Shown here in pieces: positions 1 through 11,108 of a DNA stretch of 42,463 bases. A model generated the notes under the pieces. It was not told where the DNA came from, made no database searches, and saw only the letters and a program-made list of their open reading frames with translations. The translations under genes were made by a program, and so were the position numbers. This DNA is from Plicaturopsis crispa FD-325 SS-3. Its lineage: Eukaryota; Basidiomycota; Agaricomycetes; Amylocorticiales; Amylocorticiaceae. The DNA is taken from contig KN832559.1 in the NCBI GenBank assembly GCA_000827205.1, forward strand, positions 1,591,308 to 1,633,770, written 5' to 3'. Position 1 is the stretch's first letter, and each line of letters opens with the position of its first letter.

Positions 1-2974
1 AACAAAATGCCATCGTGAACCGGCGGAGCGCTGCTGAGTTCTAGCAAACAGTCTACAAGCATCCGCTATCAGTAAGCATTGACATGGACTCGTACATAGG
101 ACAAAAATACTCGCCGAAGCAGACTTCATGACCACAGGCGAGAACCCGTCCTTTGTCGTTCACATACACTGCCAAGTTGTACGGTTTAGCACGGTAAAAG
201 GATTGCCAGGGAAATCCTTACTGTCGTGGCACACTGGGCAGGTATTATCCGGCTCGTCCTCGTCGTCTGGGAATTCCAATGTCTCCAGCGCTATGGCACG
301 AGACAGGAAGCTAAACCGCGCGATGCGTTAGAAGTGAGCTTTGCGTATCACAATTAACTGCTTACCGTTTCTTCGTCTTGAAGCGGATGCAGTGAGTTCA
401 ATACGATAACGAGAGTTTAATCCTAACACGTACGGCTGTGACCCATGCAATACCCATGGTTTTCAGGGCACGACCGCACTCCTTATCAGTATCGCTTCCA
501 ACTAGTAGCGTTGGGTCTTCATAGCCCTCGGCCTGCGAGAGGATAAGGTTTGGGTGGCAGCAGAGTTGACGCATGCGAAGGATCATGGCCTACAAGACGG
601 GTCAGTGCGCGCAAGGAATAGGGGGAAAGGTGTTGCACATACGAGAATGGCGGCGTTGCTAGCGAGGCATAGGACCATGAGCATCAACTAGTATGATTGT
701 TGAAGTGGACAACACGTACTTTTTCACCACGGTGCCTGCTCGGATGAACTTGCTCAGTCTGATATTCGCCCTCTTTTCGAAGGAGTCATAAAGCTATGGG
801 ATAGCCATATATCGGAATATGTTTCTTGCGTCAGTAGTTCAAGGAATGTACGCACATCACGTTCTTCCTCCGAAAACTCCAGCTTCACGAGTTCGATGTC
901 CTTAGGCGGCAACTTAAGGATTGGCTCGCCCTCTATTGTCGAACCCTTCGTTCGGCGCAATAGAAGAGGCTTCAGGATCTCCTGCGCTCGCATACCTAGC
1001 AATATATATGTAAACAATTTGCACATAGCAGCGCGAAGGGAGCATAATCACCTGCGAGCGGGGGGTCAACTGACTGCTGTTTAACCTAAAAAGTGTGCAG
1101 TTAGGACATTGCCATGAGTTGGGTCAGACTGAAAGTCTACTTACCACATATGTTTCGAAATCGCTCCAATCGTTCCAAGGCCTGAAGCGACCGAACCTGA
1201 TCAGGCCGTAGATGTCCGCTCTGTCAAACTGTTATCAGACGACACACGTAGATCTGTATACGCTCAATCATACAGGGTATTCGTGACGGCTGTGCCATGT
1301 ATATGATTAGTTCACGTTGCCAAAAAGACCAAGCCGACGCTTACGAGTTCCTGTCAACATCCATCGATATTTCGATCGCACCATGGCGACACTCCTGCTT
1401 GAACGTGTGTTCCTACAGTAAAGTGAGACACCTTTCTAGCCCCGCGGGACTTTGCGCCTTACCTATTGCGGATAAACTGGGCCTCGTCAAGGATGGCCCT
1501 ATACCACTTCATACGAGCTAGAACACCGCTGCATTTGGCTCATGCATGAGAGGTAGTGTAAGAACTCTTCGGAGATGGCATGCGCACCCTTTACTCGCGA
1601 GCCAGTCCGATTCCTCGTCGTCTTCGAGGTCATCCGGGGTGATGAAATCTGAGTTCAAGGTCTGGTAGGTCGTAATGATAACCTGAGGGGACTGCATTTA
1701 GCTGGATGGCCGGCATTAACGCTGCAGTGGGCGCACATCTTTGGTCCGAAGCGCCGAGAGGGTCTTGAGCTTGTCTTTACCGTGGTGGACGTGCACGGTG
1801 AAAATGTCGTTCGATTTGGCCTCAATTTCATCTTTCCACTACGAAACGTAAGGAATGATGGCAGTCAATCGTAGGTGGGCGATACATACTTGTTGGAGCA
1901 AAGCTGCCGGGACAACGATTAGTGTCGTCCGGCATGTATCGTCCAGCTCTGGCATGTTCTTGGCCATAAGGGCAATCATTTGCACGGTTTTACCTGCGAG
2001 CACCGTTAGCAATGGGCAGGCAGGTTACACAATCCACCAACCAAGACCCATATCATCTCTATAGTCGAAGTCAGTGATACGAAAAGCGTGAAGATTTCAT
2101 GGCTCACGCCAAAATGCCACCCTTGTACGGGCTATGAAGCTCTTGCCTCAACATCCTATACAAACGTTATCAGCATCTTAACACCGTAATTCTGCATCCG
2201 AAACTCTACCAGCTGACACCAATGATTTGGTGCTACATCGAAGCATCGTCAGATTGTAGGGGTCGCAGTGGTTTTCTGACACGTACCGGAAGGAGCCTGA
2301 CTTCGAGGCCAGGAATCAAATCCTTCGTTCTACGGTAGGAGTTAGAGTCGGATTCGAAGCATGTCATACATACATACTCACCCTTGAAGGCCAAGTTGTT
2401 CCATGCCGTCGCGGACGCTTAAACCGTGACTCAGGTTGTCGATGGACTTTGTCACGAACTCTGCCATGCTGTTTGACGAAAATCAATGTCACACTTGATC
2501 TGTTAGCTTTAGTCCCCTCACCGAAGCCCTTGGTCGTGACCACCCATGTCGATGCGGCGCACTGGCGAGTCTTTGTCGTAATTGAGCGCGAAAGGACGTA
2601 GACCTGGCATGATCTGTGCCGGAGGTGGAAACGCAGGGGAGTTTTTCCGCGGAGACACAGCTAGTCTGCTGAGGACAGACGGCAGCTGCGAGCCTAGTCA
2701 AGTGTTGTTATTCGGCTGTCTGGCGCGTCATGTGCGTTCGCGACTCACCAGACGCTTCACCCTCTGCGCTCTGTTCACCGGAGACATTCCTCTTCTTCGG
2801 GCTTGAGTCCGCAATAGCCTCGTTCACATTTGTGAGAGTCTTGCGTTTCTTCGCGTTCAGAGGCGTCTCGGACGCGCTGTTTTCTTCAGGGCGGTTTCCG
2901 GTCAACGCTGGGTTATCCAACGCGGCCAATATACGCGACATCTTGTGAGATTCTGGATTAGAGGGTTTGGCCAT
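1..2974 (-). CDS. SNF2-family DNA translocase with embedded RING finger (ULS1/RAD16/RAD5-like), 3' end beyond window
   Basis: An ATP-driven chromatin or DNA-repair translocase of the Rad5/Rad16/Uls1 branch, in which a RING E3 ligase finger sits between the two helicase lobes; it should act in the nucleus. Reading the minus strand and removing about 20 short introns gives, in order: an acidic/basic N-terminus starting MAKPSNPESHKMSRI, a HQIIGVSWML segment, Walker A DDMGLGKTVQMIALM (about 1.9-2.1 kb), VIITTYQTLNSDF, the DEAQ box WYRAILDEAQFIRNR (about 1.5 kb), LTGTPVTNTL, ADIYGLIRFGRFRPW, LLLRRTKGSTIEGEPI, and MRQLCCHPNLI. The RING then reads CPVCHDMYVNDKG...VLACGHEVCFDCL once two introns are removed (53-114 and one near 195-247). 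The second helicase lobe must lie to the left of position 1. The start at 2974 is the first Met of an open exon with a good donor (GTGAGT). Assignment to the SNF2-RING class is secure; the exact ortholog (ULS1 or RAD16) is not. Confidence 0.88.
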
Positions 2975-3159
2975 GATGATAGCAGATGCAAAGATACAGG
3001 TGCGCTTTAAATGCGCCCTCGAACGCCAGGGTTGCTGTATACCGGGACGCGGAGCGACGCGACTCGTCGACGGGCTGTGGAAAGTAGCGGAGTTGGAATA
3101 AACGAAATACCTCGGTGCCGCCTTAAGCTTGCAGCGCCTTGCTCTTGACTAGTGTTCCG

Positions 3160-3271
3160 TATAAAACTCGGGAGTTCTTGACAAGGGCTGTTTTTAACAC
3201 GTTTCGAACGTGTTTTTAACTGTCTAGAACTCGAGCCCGAAAATTTCGGTGTCAAGAACTGGTATAAAACT
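3160..3271. repeat. Nested inverted repeat upstream of the SNF2 gene
   Basis: An 11-bp perfect inverted repeat (AGTTCTTGACA at 3173-3183, TGTCAAGAACT at 3250-3260) encloses an 8-bp hairpin (AACACGTT-TCG-AACGTGTT, 3196-3214). A 9-bp direct repeat, TATAAAACT, lies just outside both arms (3160-3168 and 3263-3271). The whole is about 110 bp and lies some 190 bp upstream of the SNF2 start. It could be an operator-like site or the remains of a miniature inverted-repeat element; nothing in view decides. Confidence 0.5.
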
Positions 3272-3376
3272 GGGTGACCGTCCCCGTTTCACGCTTGATA
3301 TTTCGATCGGGACCCAAGGTTCATTGACATTACATATATTCAAGGACTACTGGAGTCGAATGCAGAAGTGCAATAG

Positions 3377-5336
3377 CTACCCATCACGGTCCTCCCTGCA
3401 ACTTGAATGGCATCTGTTAGCAATGCTCGGCCAAGTAAAGGGAGACAAGAGTGTTGGTACTTGCGCGTCCCCGGGTTGGATGTTCTCGATGAGGTCCTGC
3501 ACTTCTGACGAATCAGGGTACAAAATTGTGAGGATATATCTTACGGTGGTAGAGATACGAGTGGCCGACGACGGCCATCTCAAGTAGGAAAGAGCGTCAG
3601 CATCCCCGGGGTAGATGATGAGACTGAGGGCGGAGAAGTCGCGGGGGAGGGATGACGACGGCAAAGAATACAAGAGCGGGCATCGACCACGCGCACCGTG
3701 TCTCACGTCGGATGCTGCGTTGGGTAGACATGCGACACCTCCTGCCGCGATACCTCCCGAGTGATTGAATACTGCCTCCCCGTCAGCACGCACGTCGCTG
3801 AAAACACTGCGACACGCACATAGTATAATGGTGCGTTCCGGCTCCCGCTCATCCCGCACCACGAGAACGCGTGCACTCGAGCATCACGCTTCCGATCAGT
3901 GCATCATCTGCTGCGCCAAGGCTCGGGAGCGTGTTGTTGAGGCGCGCGTTGACGAGCATCGTGAGTGCCTTTGACTCGGGCGTGCTTACAGGGGTGCGGA
4001 TGGCCACGTTCGAGAGGCCAATGTAAGCCTTGTACTGTAGCTTTGACATGTCCAAGCTGCTCTCGCCGTTAGTTTTCGTGAGCTAAGGAGAAGAAGAGGA
4101 CACGCACCAATGGCTGCCGCAGCCGTCTTACCGCCACACTTCACATTGCAGTGTCCGCTTGTCGCCGCTCTCGACGACGATGTTCTCGCACTAGTAGCGC
4201 TTGATGACCTCGGCCTCTGCTGCAGAACCCGTACAAGTGGGTCGTCGCGGCGGTACATATGGCACGGATGAGGGGAAGGCGTGGTAAGTCATATGCATCA
4301 GCGCTGGCTGTGAAAAAAGAATGCAGAAGACGGGGCACCGACACTTTCCGCCGTCCAGGGTCGGACGTTCGTACTCATGTCGTAGCCCCGAGATGGGAAG
4401 GAAGGGAGAAGAATAGAATATAAAAACATAAAAAACATACCAGGGTAACCATGTATCGTCGCTGGCTCCAATGACGACAGCAGCACGTCGATGCTTGCCG
4501 TGTGGGTTGCTTTGACCGTGGATCATGCTGCCAGTGGGATGCAACATAGTCAGCAATGATTACAGTATATCAGAGAGCCATTCAGCTGCCTGCATCCACC
4601 CGCAGTCCCGTTGCGTCGAGTTCGCGTAGCGGACACAAACAGCAGGGCCCATGAAGAGAGAAACTCACATTGCAAAACAAGGTGTCTTCGATAGACCATT
4701 GGATATCTGAGAAAAGGTCAGTCAGCTTACAAGAGCTTGGCATTCAAAACAGCAAGGAAGAAGTGAGTGCGCGCCCGATCTGCTCGAGAGGTCGCTAGGC
4801 GATCAAAGGCGCGCAGGTGGAGGGAGAGGTGGTAGAAAACTATGCGGACTCACCAAAACAGACGTGCATGCCGCTATCGTCTTCGGCACCCCCATCCTTC
4901 GCGGCTATGCAGAGCTTTGACTCGGAGACGTATGCTAGTAGCATGTCGCTATTAGCAAATGAATCAGTTCTAGAATAACAAGCTCTTACCGTGAGGAGAA
5001 TATTGGTGCTGGCGGAGGTGCAGAGGAGCATACGAAAGTGTTGGAAAGAGAATATGCGAAGGACGGTAGTGTCCAAGGAGAGGGAACGCACCCCGCGAAT
5101 AGGCCACTAGAGGCGTCTCCACCAACTCCCGACTGCGGATATGGTTGGGGTGCGTGGAGGAGAAAGACAGAGGGGCGTTGAGATTTTATACGGTGAGCGC
5201 AAGGAACAAATAACACGACAACGTTGAATTGTTCAACAACGCGATACGCGGTCCCACGTGGCATTCGCGCGCGCTCGAACGCGTCCGCGTCGTCAAAAGT
5301 ACCACGCCTCCTGCTTTGCCTTATAGGCCGTCCCAA
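3377..5336 (-). pseudogene. Unrecognised multi-exon gene, probably decayed
   Basis: I do not recognise the family. Several exons on the minus strand have sensible splice sites and natural codon use. They include a first exon ending APPPAPIFSS, one with LLAYVSESKLCIAAKDGG (about 4.86-4.95 kb), DIQWSIEDTLFCN (about 4.69 kb), SMIHGQSNPHGKHRRAAVV and GASDDTWLPW (about 4.45-4.53 kb), TGSAAEAEVIKRY, CENIVVESGDKRTLQCEVWR (4.14-4.19 kb), and SLDMSKLQYKAYIGLSNVAI (about 4.0-4.06 kb). Two things argue that it is broken. A TAG at 4191-4193 stands in frame between ...EVIKRY and CENIVV..., and no canonical AG acceptor in the right phase is found before the SMIHGQ exon. The open stretch at 3377-3862, with SSEVQDLIENIQPGDAQVPT near its end, may be the 3' part or a separate gene. 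The limits are approximate. Confidence 0.4.
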
Positions 5337-5380
5337 CGGCCCTTGCTCTCTCTTTTAGATATTTCCTACCAGCCCAGGCT

Positions 5381-6080
5381 ATGACCACGACAACGCCGCA
5401 GCCGACGAAGAAAATTGTGGGTATGAATCGGCCTACTTCTCACAGCATGAAAATCGATTCCGATTGACGTCGCCTGTCGACATGAACAGTGAGCTAGATC
5501 TTGCACCTAGCTCTCCAGTCCTGCAGATACACTCACTAGATCTTGTTCCGCGACACCAGGCCTGTTGGGCTCGCCGTCTTCACACTCTTGGCGGTCTTTT
5601 TCCTCTCTTCCTGATCTCGAGTTTGACGACCACCAAAACATTCGACACACCCTCCTCTCCGGGCCTGAGTCTGCTGGCTCTCCCCGGTGCCGATACGGAC
5701 GACGACCTTGTGCCTCCTCCCCCGGAGGACTTCTCCGTGCCGCCCTCCGCGCGGCTCGCCCCGACCTCGCCCAGCAAGAGCCTCCTCCTCATCGACGACC
5801 CGAACGACGTGCCATACCCGCGTTCGCCGTCGCCCGAGGACTTTGACCTCGACTTGACGACGTCACGGACCCGGAGCTTGGGAAGATGAACGACCTGCGC
5901 AAGCGCGCGGTTGCTGCCGAGCGCGCCGCACGGAACGCAGAGGCGCAGTACACAGAGCAGGGCGTGCTCGGGCTGCACGCGGAGGCACGGTACGAGAAGG
6001 AGCGCAGGAAGGAGGTCGGTGCGCTCTTGCAGCTCAAGCTCGGCGGCCGCGCGTCCTCTACCGGGGACATGTGTGCTGGT
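5381..6080 (+). pseudogene. Hypothetical protein gene with shifted frames
   Basis: Short lengths of believable protein lie in a row but in different frames: MTTTTPQPTKKIV at 5381, ELDLAPSSPVLQIHSLDL (about 5.49 kb), FSSLPDLEFDDHQNIRHTLL (about 5.6 kb), an acidic, Pro-rich run DDDLVPPPPEDFSVPPSARL (about 5.7 kb) ending PYPRSPSPEDFDLD, then DDVTDPELGKMNDLRKRAVA (5.86-5.91 kb) leading into an Ala/Glu/Arg-rich, probably coiled-coil end (ERAARNAEAQ...). The frame changes near 5680-5690 and near 5850-5858 have no splice sites to explain them. The last part is high in GC3, like a real gene. It is either a decayed gene or one carrying two small sequence errors. The family is not recognised. Confidence 0.42.
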
Positions 6081-6139
6081 GTGTGGTGGACGTGTCAATT
6101 GCAGATATCGGTTGCCTACTCAATGGTTGCCGACTCGTG

Positions 6140-7239
6140 TTTTGGTTCCTAGTCCTTACGTGGTATCCGCACCGAGACACGCTCGTTCCACCGCCGGGTC
6201 AACGCCTATGCACTGCACTGCGGGCATCCGACTGGTCATGCGTCACGCATACGAACATGTCTCTGACGCGCCCGCACGCGTAGTGTCGGGACACGTCACG
6301 ATTCTTGAACGTTGAACATGAAACGGTGAGCACCTTCATAGTCTCATCATCTCACTTGCCCCACTATTTCGCGTTTCCCGCTTGTTTCCCGCAGGCGCAT
6401 ATTCTCATACGTCACAGACAGAACGTCGTGGCCGTGTAACGTCGCGCCTCCCCACAGAAACCTTCAGTCGGGCATCGATGATCGGGCTGAGCGCTGATGA
6501 GCAATCGGGTGGCCTGTTAGGTACGATGGATTGGTCCTTGCGTCGCTCGCGCAATCCAGGTGTTCGTGCACTTTCTACTTGTACAGTGTGTACTGTACAT
6601 ATGGACACATATTCCGGTTTATGGGCCGTACTTGCGCGATTTAGTGACCTTCTAGCGGAGCACATAATGAAATCTAGTTCCGTCCGTTCCTGATGCCCGG
6701 AACCAGTTTTTAATGTATTATGCAATGCTGTTTAGGAAGGTCTTGTGTATGAAATGACCAGATCTTCGACGTGCCTTATAAACCTGGCTGTTCCGCTGCC
6801 GTTTACGCGGTTGCACAGTACCGGTCTTTTTTCTTTCTCTCTTTCTCAGCTTCCGCCCAACTCGACGTGGCCTGCCCAGCGCCCACTCGCTCTTTCCTTG
6901 TGTGTTTTCTCCTCAACCCAGGTCCGCGGAGAGGGTCTCAGTTCCCCGAGTCTGATGTAGAAGTCTCTCGCACATGCCGCGCTTGATGAATGCTCATTTT
7001 CTTATCGCTTTTTGAAGAATCGCTTTGCTCTCTGCGTCATCCTCCCTCTTAGATTCGCGTTCCATACGTCGCAGTGGTGTTAGCCGGAGGTGTCAGGAAA
7101 CCAGAACTCGAGTCACTGGTGTGTACCGCTACAGTATTATTGTCTCAGTCCTTGCTCTTGTCTCACGATATATTCATAGCCTGCTGAGGTATGATACACG
7201 TCTTCCATTGCGTTTCAACCATTCCCAACGAACTTATAG
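6140..7239. other. Gene-poor spacer before the Ras-like gene
   Basis: Open frames here are short, lie on both strands and show no splice-site logic or family motif. The last 400 bases are pyrimidine-rich in places (runs of TTTCTTTCTCTC near 6830-6845), as expected for a basidiomycete promoter upstream of the GTPase at 7240. I see no RNA gene and no repeat. Confidence 0.4.
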
Positions 7240-8192
7240 ATGTCGGGGCCCGTCGAAACGTGGCGGATAGCGTTGCTCGGAGACGACAATGTGGGGAAAT
7301 CCACGTTGGCTAAACAGGTGCGTGTAAATCTGCATGATGCTGGTGTCGTGCACGTAATGACCTGGCGTCTATCAGCTCTGCGCGCCAAACAACCACGTTG
7401 GTAAGTGATCATGCACAATCCAACTGCCTCTGAAACCATGCTTACGCACAGAATCGGCATTCTATGTAACCAGTGCGTCGATTGTCGCCGGGTCTTGCGC
7501 GAGTAATAGTAACTCATTTTTTCCTTCTTAGGTTCCTCCTTTAGACGAAGAACTGCGAAAAACTATGGTTGTTGATGGCCGACAGTGCGTTGTAGAAGTG
7601 ATTGATACAGCTGGGCAAGGTGACGCAGTGACTCAGATTTTCCTAGTATCTACGCTAATATTACACACAGAATACCACGAGATGTTGGGAGATACACGTC
7701 TCCAGTAATTTCTTCCGTGCCCTCCGACTTCTTCGTTCTAATCAATTCGTCCTCACAGGCAGGGACACGGGTATCTCCTCATATATTCCGTCACGTCTCG
7801 AACGACGTTCGAACGGATTGAGATTTTCCGGACCCTGATGGTCCGCTTCAAAGGCCCCGCCGCTATTTTCGCTCTGGTCGGGAACAAATGCGACAGCGCG
7901 CGGGAGCGAGAAGTCTCCCAGGACGATGGCCAATTGCTCGCCAACGGTCTGAAATGCCCCTTCATCGAAACCTCCGCAAAGACCGCTGCAAATGTAGACC
8001 GAATGTTCAGCGACATCGTCCGTCAACTCCGGAAGGCCCCGCCCGAGGTCCTAGACCCTCCGACAGGTCGTTCGAGGAGCAAGTCGCTGCGCGTACGTGT
8101 ATTTTTCTTAGGAGCCGCACTCTGATTTCTCACCCGACTGTCAATGACAGGACCTTGTGCATAAGGTGAATGACATTTGTTGGATCGTCTAA
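7240..8192 (+). CDS. Divergent Ras-family small GTPase with CaaX terminus
   Basis: A membrane-anchored GTP-binding switch protein. The start MSGPVETWRIALLGDDNVGK is followed by exons LAKQ / LCAPNNHV / ESAFY / VPPLDEELRKTMVVDGRQ / EYHEMLGDTRLQ / QGHGYLLIYSVTSRTTFERI, all joined at consensus splice sites. Guanine-nucleotide motifs seen are G1 GDDNVGKST, G3 DTAGQ, G4 NKCD (about 7.88 kb) and G5 ETSAK (about 7.97 kb). After RSRSKSLR an intron (GTACGT...ACAG) leads to a last exon ending CWIV-stop, a good CaaX prenylation box that fixes the end at 8192. Oddities: the switch I stretch that is YDPTIEDSYRK in Ras reads YVPPLDEELRK, so the Mg-binding Thr is Pro, and the P-loop has Asp-Asn where Ras has Gly12-Gly13. 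It is Ras-like by YSVTSRTTF and by the CaaX end; the subfamily is not clear. Confidence 0.82.
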
Positions 8193-8544
8193 GAGCACAT
8201 CCGTTGACCACCACCGACCAAAGTTATTCTCTTGATCTCTGCTTAGACAAATGAATCGGTAAGCGGCCGATACGAACTATACATTGTCGAAGCTAATAAA
8301 CATGGACAGTCCTCAAAATCAGTCCTAATGGCCTTCGCTTGATGCCCGGGCCAGCCTCTATCCAATTATTGTTGCTTATATATCCTACTTCTTGTCAGTG
8401 ACCTCCGCTATTCTAAAGCCATCGTTGACATCTAACAAGCCCTATTCAACAGAGAAACAAATGACCCAGATGTAGTAGTAAACTTACCGCCGGAGTAATG
8501 GGTTGCATCGTCGATATGGCTCTCTCTTAATTCGGATGTCTCCT

Positions 8545-10485
8545 TTAGTTCAAAGCGAAATTAATCAACGGTTGAGCCGGGCATGCTAGTGGACTGAGAT
8601 CGCGAGTACCCACCAAATTCGACGTGCGTGGTAATACGGCACGGAACGATAGCGCAGAGAAGGGCACCGGCCGACTAGATGGTAGGACTGTGCTGCTCTG
8701 GCCGGAAGAATTCAAGTAGTCTCTTCCGTTGAGCCTGGCGCGCGGTAAGCAGAATACTCGAGCTGCTTGAAGAATGAGGCTACTCACATAGCGAGTAGGG
8801 AGTTGCTGTATACTGTTATGCCACGCGTCAGCACCGTAGTGTTTGCAAAGACGAAACGTCGATACATTTTCCTACAACCAGGTGGAAAGCGACGAAGTAT
8901 AATTTCTCCGGCATTGTAACCCACTACGAGAGGGCGCGTAAGTGACATATTCTCTGCACCGGCCTGCGTACACTCGCCGTGATAAGCACAACGAGCTCGA
9001 ATATTCTATGATCCTGTCAGTGTTTTTCCAAGTAGTAGATAACAAATGGCATACGTAGTTATCAGCGCTGTATTCACTGACCATACAATGAGTCGATTGA
9101 TGAGGGAATTGGTACTAATCGCCCACTGGTCAGCAATGAAAAGGGTTGGTACTCATCCTGAGGTCGATGCGCACCTGCCGAATCCTGTGCGATTGCTGTT
9201 CAGATAGTATACGAGCGACGAGGTGATACATAAGTCCGCAAGCACAGCAACGCCGAGTTGCACGGCGACCGGCGCCTGTAGATCACGAGTACTTGAGATC
9301 CTACACATCGAGATTATGCCACTGCACTCACCAGGAAATGCGGAAGTTTATCGAACTGCATGATGATAAAACTACGGCTCTTAGAGCGGGCGAGAAACAC
9401 TATTTCGTGCATTGGCTCACCATATGGCAACCATGGCTACAAAACAGAGTAAGAGATGTCACGTCAACAAGAAAGGTAACATACTCACCCATACCGAGAC
9501 CTTACAAAGGTAGCGGTTTGTGCATGAGAAAACATCGGAGCCATGTCCGTGTATCGTAGATGCCTACCTAATTGAACGAGATTCAAGATGATCTGTGTTA
9601 CAGCGTAAGAAGACTATGCATCGAGCCGCAAATTGACCATGTTGTAGGACGTACAATAAACCCTGCCATATACCGGTTTTTCCCGCTCACTTTCCAGAAA
9701 GATCAGTACACAGGTGTCGGTGTATAATGCTCGACGTACAACGCCAAAGCCGACCGGTGAAGAAACTAGTTATCCAAGTAAGCATCAGCATCAAGAACCT
9801 GGCAAGAGAACTTTGCGTAGACGCTCACCATCGGACCATGAACGTGATTACCACCTAGGTGAACATTTCTATGGCGCAGGCGATCTCAGTTCCAGATTCG
9901 ACTCACCGTTGTGCCAACTTCGACCTTTAGGATTGAGAGCAGTCAGAACAGAGACCGCAGGATCCTCGGTACATCTCTTACATTCAGACTCCTGTTCTTG
10001 GTTCAGTGAAAAATTAACGGAAGTAACACCTTGAAGAGAACGCACCAAATTGATGTACCCAGAGCAACTCTGTCATCGAAATTTGCTATTAACCAGTGCC
10101 ACATTGCATGCACAACGAGGACGAGCTGAAAGGAATCGATTATGCTGCCAGAGAATGTTTCGACATCGATCAGCATCTACTGCTCGGAAGGACTTACTAG
10201 AGCGCCCCGACCTGCGCACAATAGACAAGTCGGTCATCCGCTAATGCAAGATCACAATGAACGCTACTGACCAGCATGCGAAGCAGCAAGCGATCGTGGT
10301 TCTTCAGGTAGTAGCGATACACTTGGAACACCAAGATACCGTACAGTCTGACAAAAGTCGTAAGTCAACCTTGATAGCACGACGCCAGATGGAGGGAAAT
10401 TGCAGCACATAGCATCGAATATACAGCCTATGAACATCACGCCCATGGTGGTGCTCAAGGACGCTGATGTTGGCGTTGAAGACAT
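8545..10485 (-). CDS. DUF6534-like seven-transmembrane protein
   Basis: This resembles the large basidiomycete family of seven-helix membrane proteins annotated DUF6534/DUF6533; function unknown. Exons on the minus strand read MSSTPTSASLSTTMGVMFIG (start 10485), then after a 5' intron LYGILVFQVYRYYLKNHDRL, LVLVVHAMWHWLIANFDDRV followed by ALGTSIW, APVAVQLGVAVLADLCITSS followed by LVYYLNSNRTGFGR (about 9.2 kb), TNSLINRLIVWSVNTALITT (about 9.05-9.1 kb), EKLYFVAFHLVVGK (about 8.9 kb) and YSNSLLAMLNGRDYL, joined across an intron at about 8.8 kb. The order and spacing match the family: LYG in helix 1-2, a TNF/ALG loop, RTGF..T..LIN..I, and YSNSLLA.LN.R near the end. About ten short introns make single reading frames look random. 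The middle exons (9.4-9.9 kb) were not fully traced. The tail after LNGRDYL is Ser/Pro-rich. Confidence 0.68.
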
Positions 10486-11108
10486 CGCTGAGCACTGGAT
10501 GGCAAGAGCGGGAATCTGAGTGGGGAGTGCTCGGTGCCGACGGTAGCAGATAAGTCATGAAAGAGGTTAAAAGTTGCTTAAGCGCTTATAGCTGACATGC
10601 GAGCTGCGCAGAAGGGGTACACGGATGCCGCATTCTGGAAACGGACACGATGAGCCATCGCCACGGTGTAGTGGTCGAGTGTTCTCACCGCACGTCGCGC
10701 GATTCGGCAGAATCCGCACGTCGCCGCCGCGGAGACCAGTGGAACAACGGGCGCATAAACGCATCGCGTCCACGGCGAGTCTCGATGGCAGGAGGATTCT
10801 TGAGCCCAGGGTACTCATGACAGCCTGTGCTAGTGGAGTCCAACTACAGACGAACTCACGGATAGAAGCGCCGAGGATTTGACGAAGCATGCGATTGGTT
10901 CTACAGAGAACCTCTCTGTCCAAAACGACCTCGGAAACAGGATATATAGCCTTCCTTTCAGATTGTGTATTCGAAGATTTGACGATAACAACAGACTTGA
11001 AGAGTAATACAGAATGAGCCACAGAAAAAACCTATGAACATGACGACATCTATGAATACAGCAGCACAACATACAGATAGCGACGTACCACATGCATGCG
11101 CCTACAAG
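10486..11108. other. Spacer between the DUF6534-like gene and the glycosidase
   Basis: Overlapping open frames on both strands (for example 10567-11022 minus) show no motif, no signal peptide and no plausible splice pattern that I could support. It most likely holds the promoter of the DUF6534-like gene and the 3' untranslated region of the glycosidase gene. Confidence 0.35.

Noticed and set aside
194-260. An apparent frameshift in the RING finger of the SNF2 gene
   Set aside because: A 53-nt intron with GTAAGG donor, a TGCTAAAC branch site and a CAG acceptor restores the frame exactly.
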